A stretch of DNA of 6,265 nt from NCBI GenBank assembly GCA_947442095.1, contig CANEVG010000217.1, positions 1-6,265 of the forward strand, given 5' to 3'. A program made the translations under genes and the position numbers. The stretch is from Sphingomonadaceae bacterium (GTDB lineage: Bacteria; Pseudomonadota; Alphaproteobacteria; Sphingomonadales; Sphingomonadaceae). The notes under the pieces were generated by a model. That model saw nothing but the letters and a program-made list of their open reading frames with translations, had not been told where the DNA came from and ran no database searches. Of this stretch, positions 6,022-6,265 are shown one piece after another. The first letter of the stretch is position 1; each line of letters opens with the position of its first letter.

Positions 6022-6265
6022 ATGTATCATTTCGCCCGGCCGTTCGGGAGCCTCCGCAAGAGTGCGCGCGTCATGATAAACCGCATCCGTGACATACGGC
6101 GCCAGAAGGGGCTCACTCTCACCGATGTCGCGGCGCGCTGCACCCCGCAGACCACTGCGCAGACCATTGGCCGATTGGAGACGGGCATGCGCTCGCTCTC
6201 GCTGGTCTGGATGAACCGCATTGGTGCTGCGCTTGACGTCAATCCCCAGCTTCTGGTCAAGGCAG
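6022..6265 (+). CDS. XRE-type helix-turn-helix regulator, 3' end cut by window
   Basis: The frame stays open to the right edge, giving 81 codons. From Met18 the sequence MINRIRDIRRQKGLTLTDVA is a helix 1-2 start typical of XRE/Cro-type DNA-binding domains. It is followed by a turn with TPQTTAQTIGRLETG as the recognition-helix region, then SLSLVWMNRIGAALDV and NPQLLV as the last helices. This fits small sphingomonad HTH regulators. The ATG at 6022 has AGGAAAG eight bases upstream and gives a 17-residue basic leader; the ATG at 6073 begins directly at the domain, where I would expect homologues to start, but has no ribosome binding site. Which is used is undecided. It is divergent from the DUF6456 gene and may bind the shared region. 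Confidence 0.82.
   Translation, partial: MYHFARPFGSLRKSARVMINRIRDIRRQKGLTLTDVAARCTPQTTAQTIGRLETGMRSLSLVWMNRIGAALDVNPQLLVKA

Overview
The window is GC-rich chromosomal DNA of alphaproteobacterial type, most likely from the Sphingomonadales (Novosphingobium/Sphingomonas-like). The placement rests on recognised families: a FeuP-like OmpR-type regulator, a DUF6456 protein beside a short XRE-type helix-turn-helix protein, and a Uup-type ABC-F ATPase. All were judged by eye without database searches. I see no rRNA, tRNA, CRISPR array, insertion sequence or phage gene.

Layout. Positions 1-284 hold no gene I can support. A small plus-strand gene of unknown function (285-734) begins with TTG and has a less GC-biased third codon position than the rest of the window; it may be an accessory gene. 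It converges on a minus-strand signalling cluster, read from right to left: a secreted PepSY-type small protein (3375-3061), a response regulator (2940-2263) and its sensor histidine kinase (2248-797). Upstream of the PepSY gene, and again in the 120-base gap before the regulator, are GTTC-containing hexamers on an 11-base pitch. That is the architecture of PhoP/OmpR-class operators and suggests autoregulation.

Divergent from this cluster is uup (3548-5341, plus strand), a soluble ABC-F ATPase thought to act on ribosomes. It has two intact ATPase domains, a run of seven prolines and a C-terminal coiled coil. Downstream and convergent with it is a DUF6456 gene (5978-5418, minus strand). That gene is divergent, across only 43 bases, from a helix-turn-helix gene that runs off the right edge (6022 onward).

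How the genes fit together. The PepSY, regulator and kinase genes form a plausible envelope-sensing unit, with the secreted protein positioned to modulate the kinase sensor domain; the gene order resembles feuN-feuP-feuQ of rhizobia. The DUF6456 and helix-turn-helix pair may be a small regulatory module sharing one promoter region. The remainder is mostly ordinary core genome. The points most worth a second look are the candidate autoregulatory sites, the secreted PepSY partner, the proline run inside uup and the unidentified small gene at the left.
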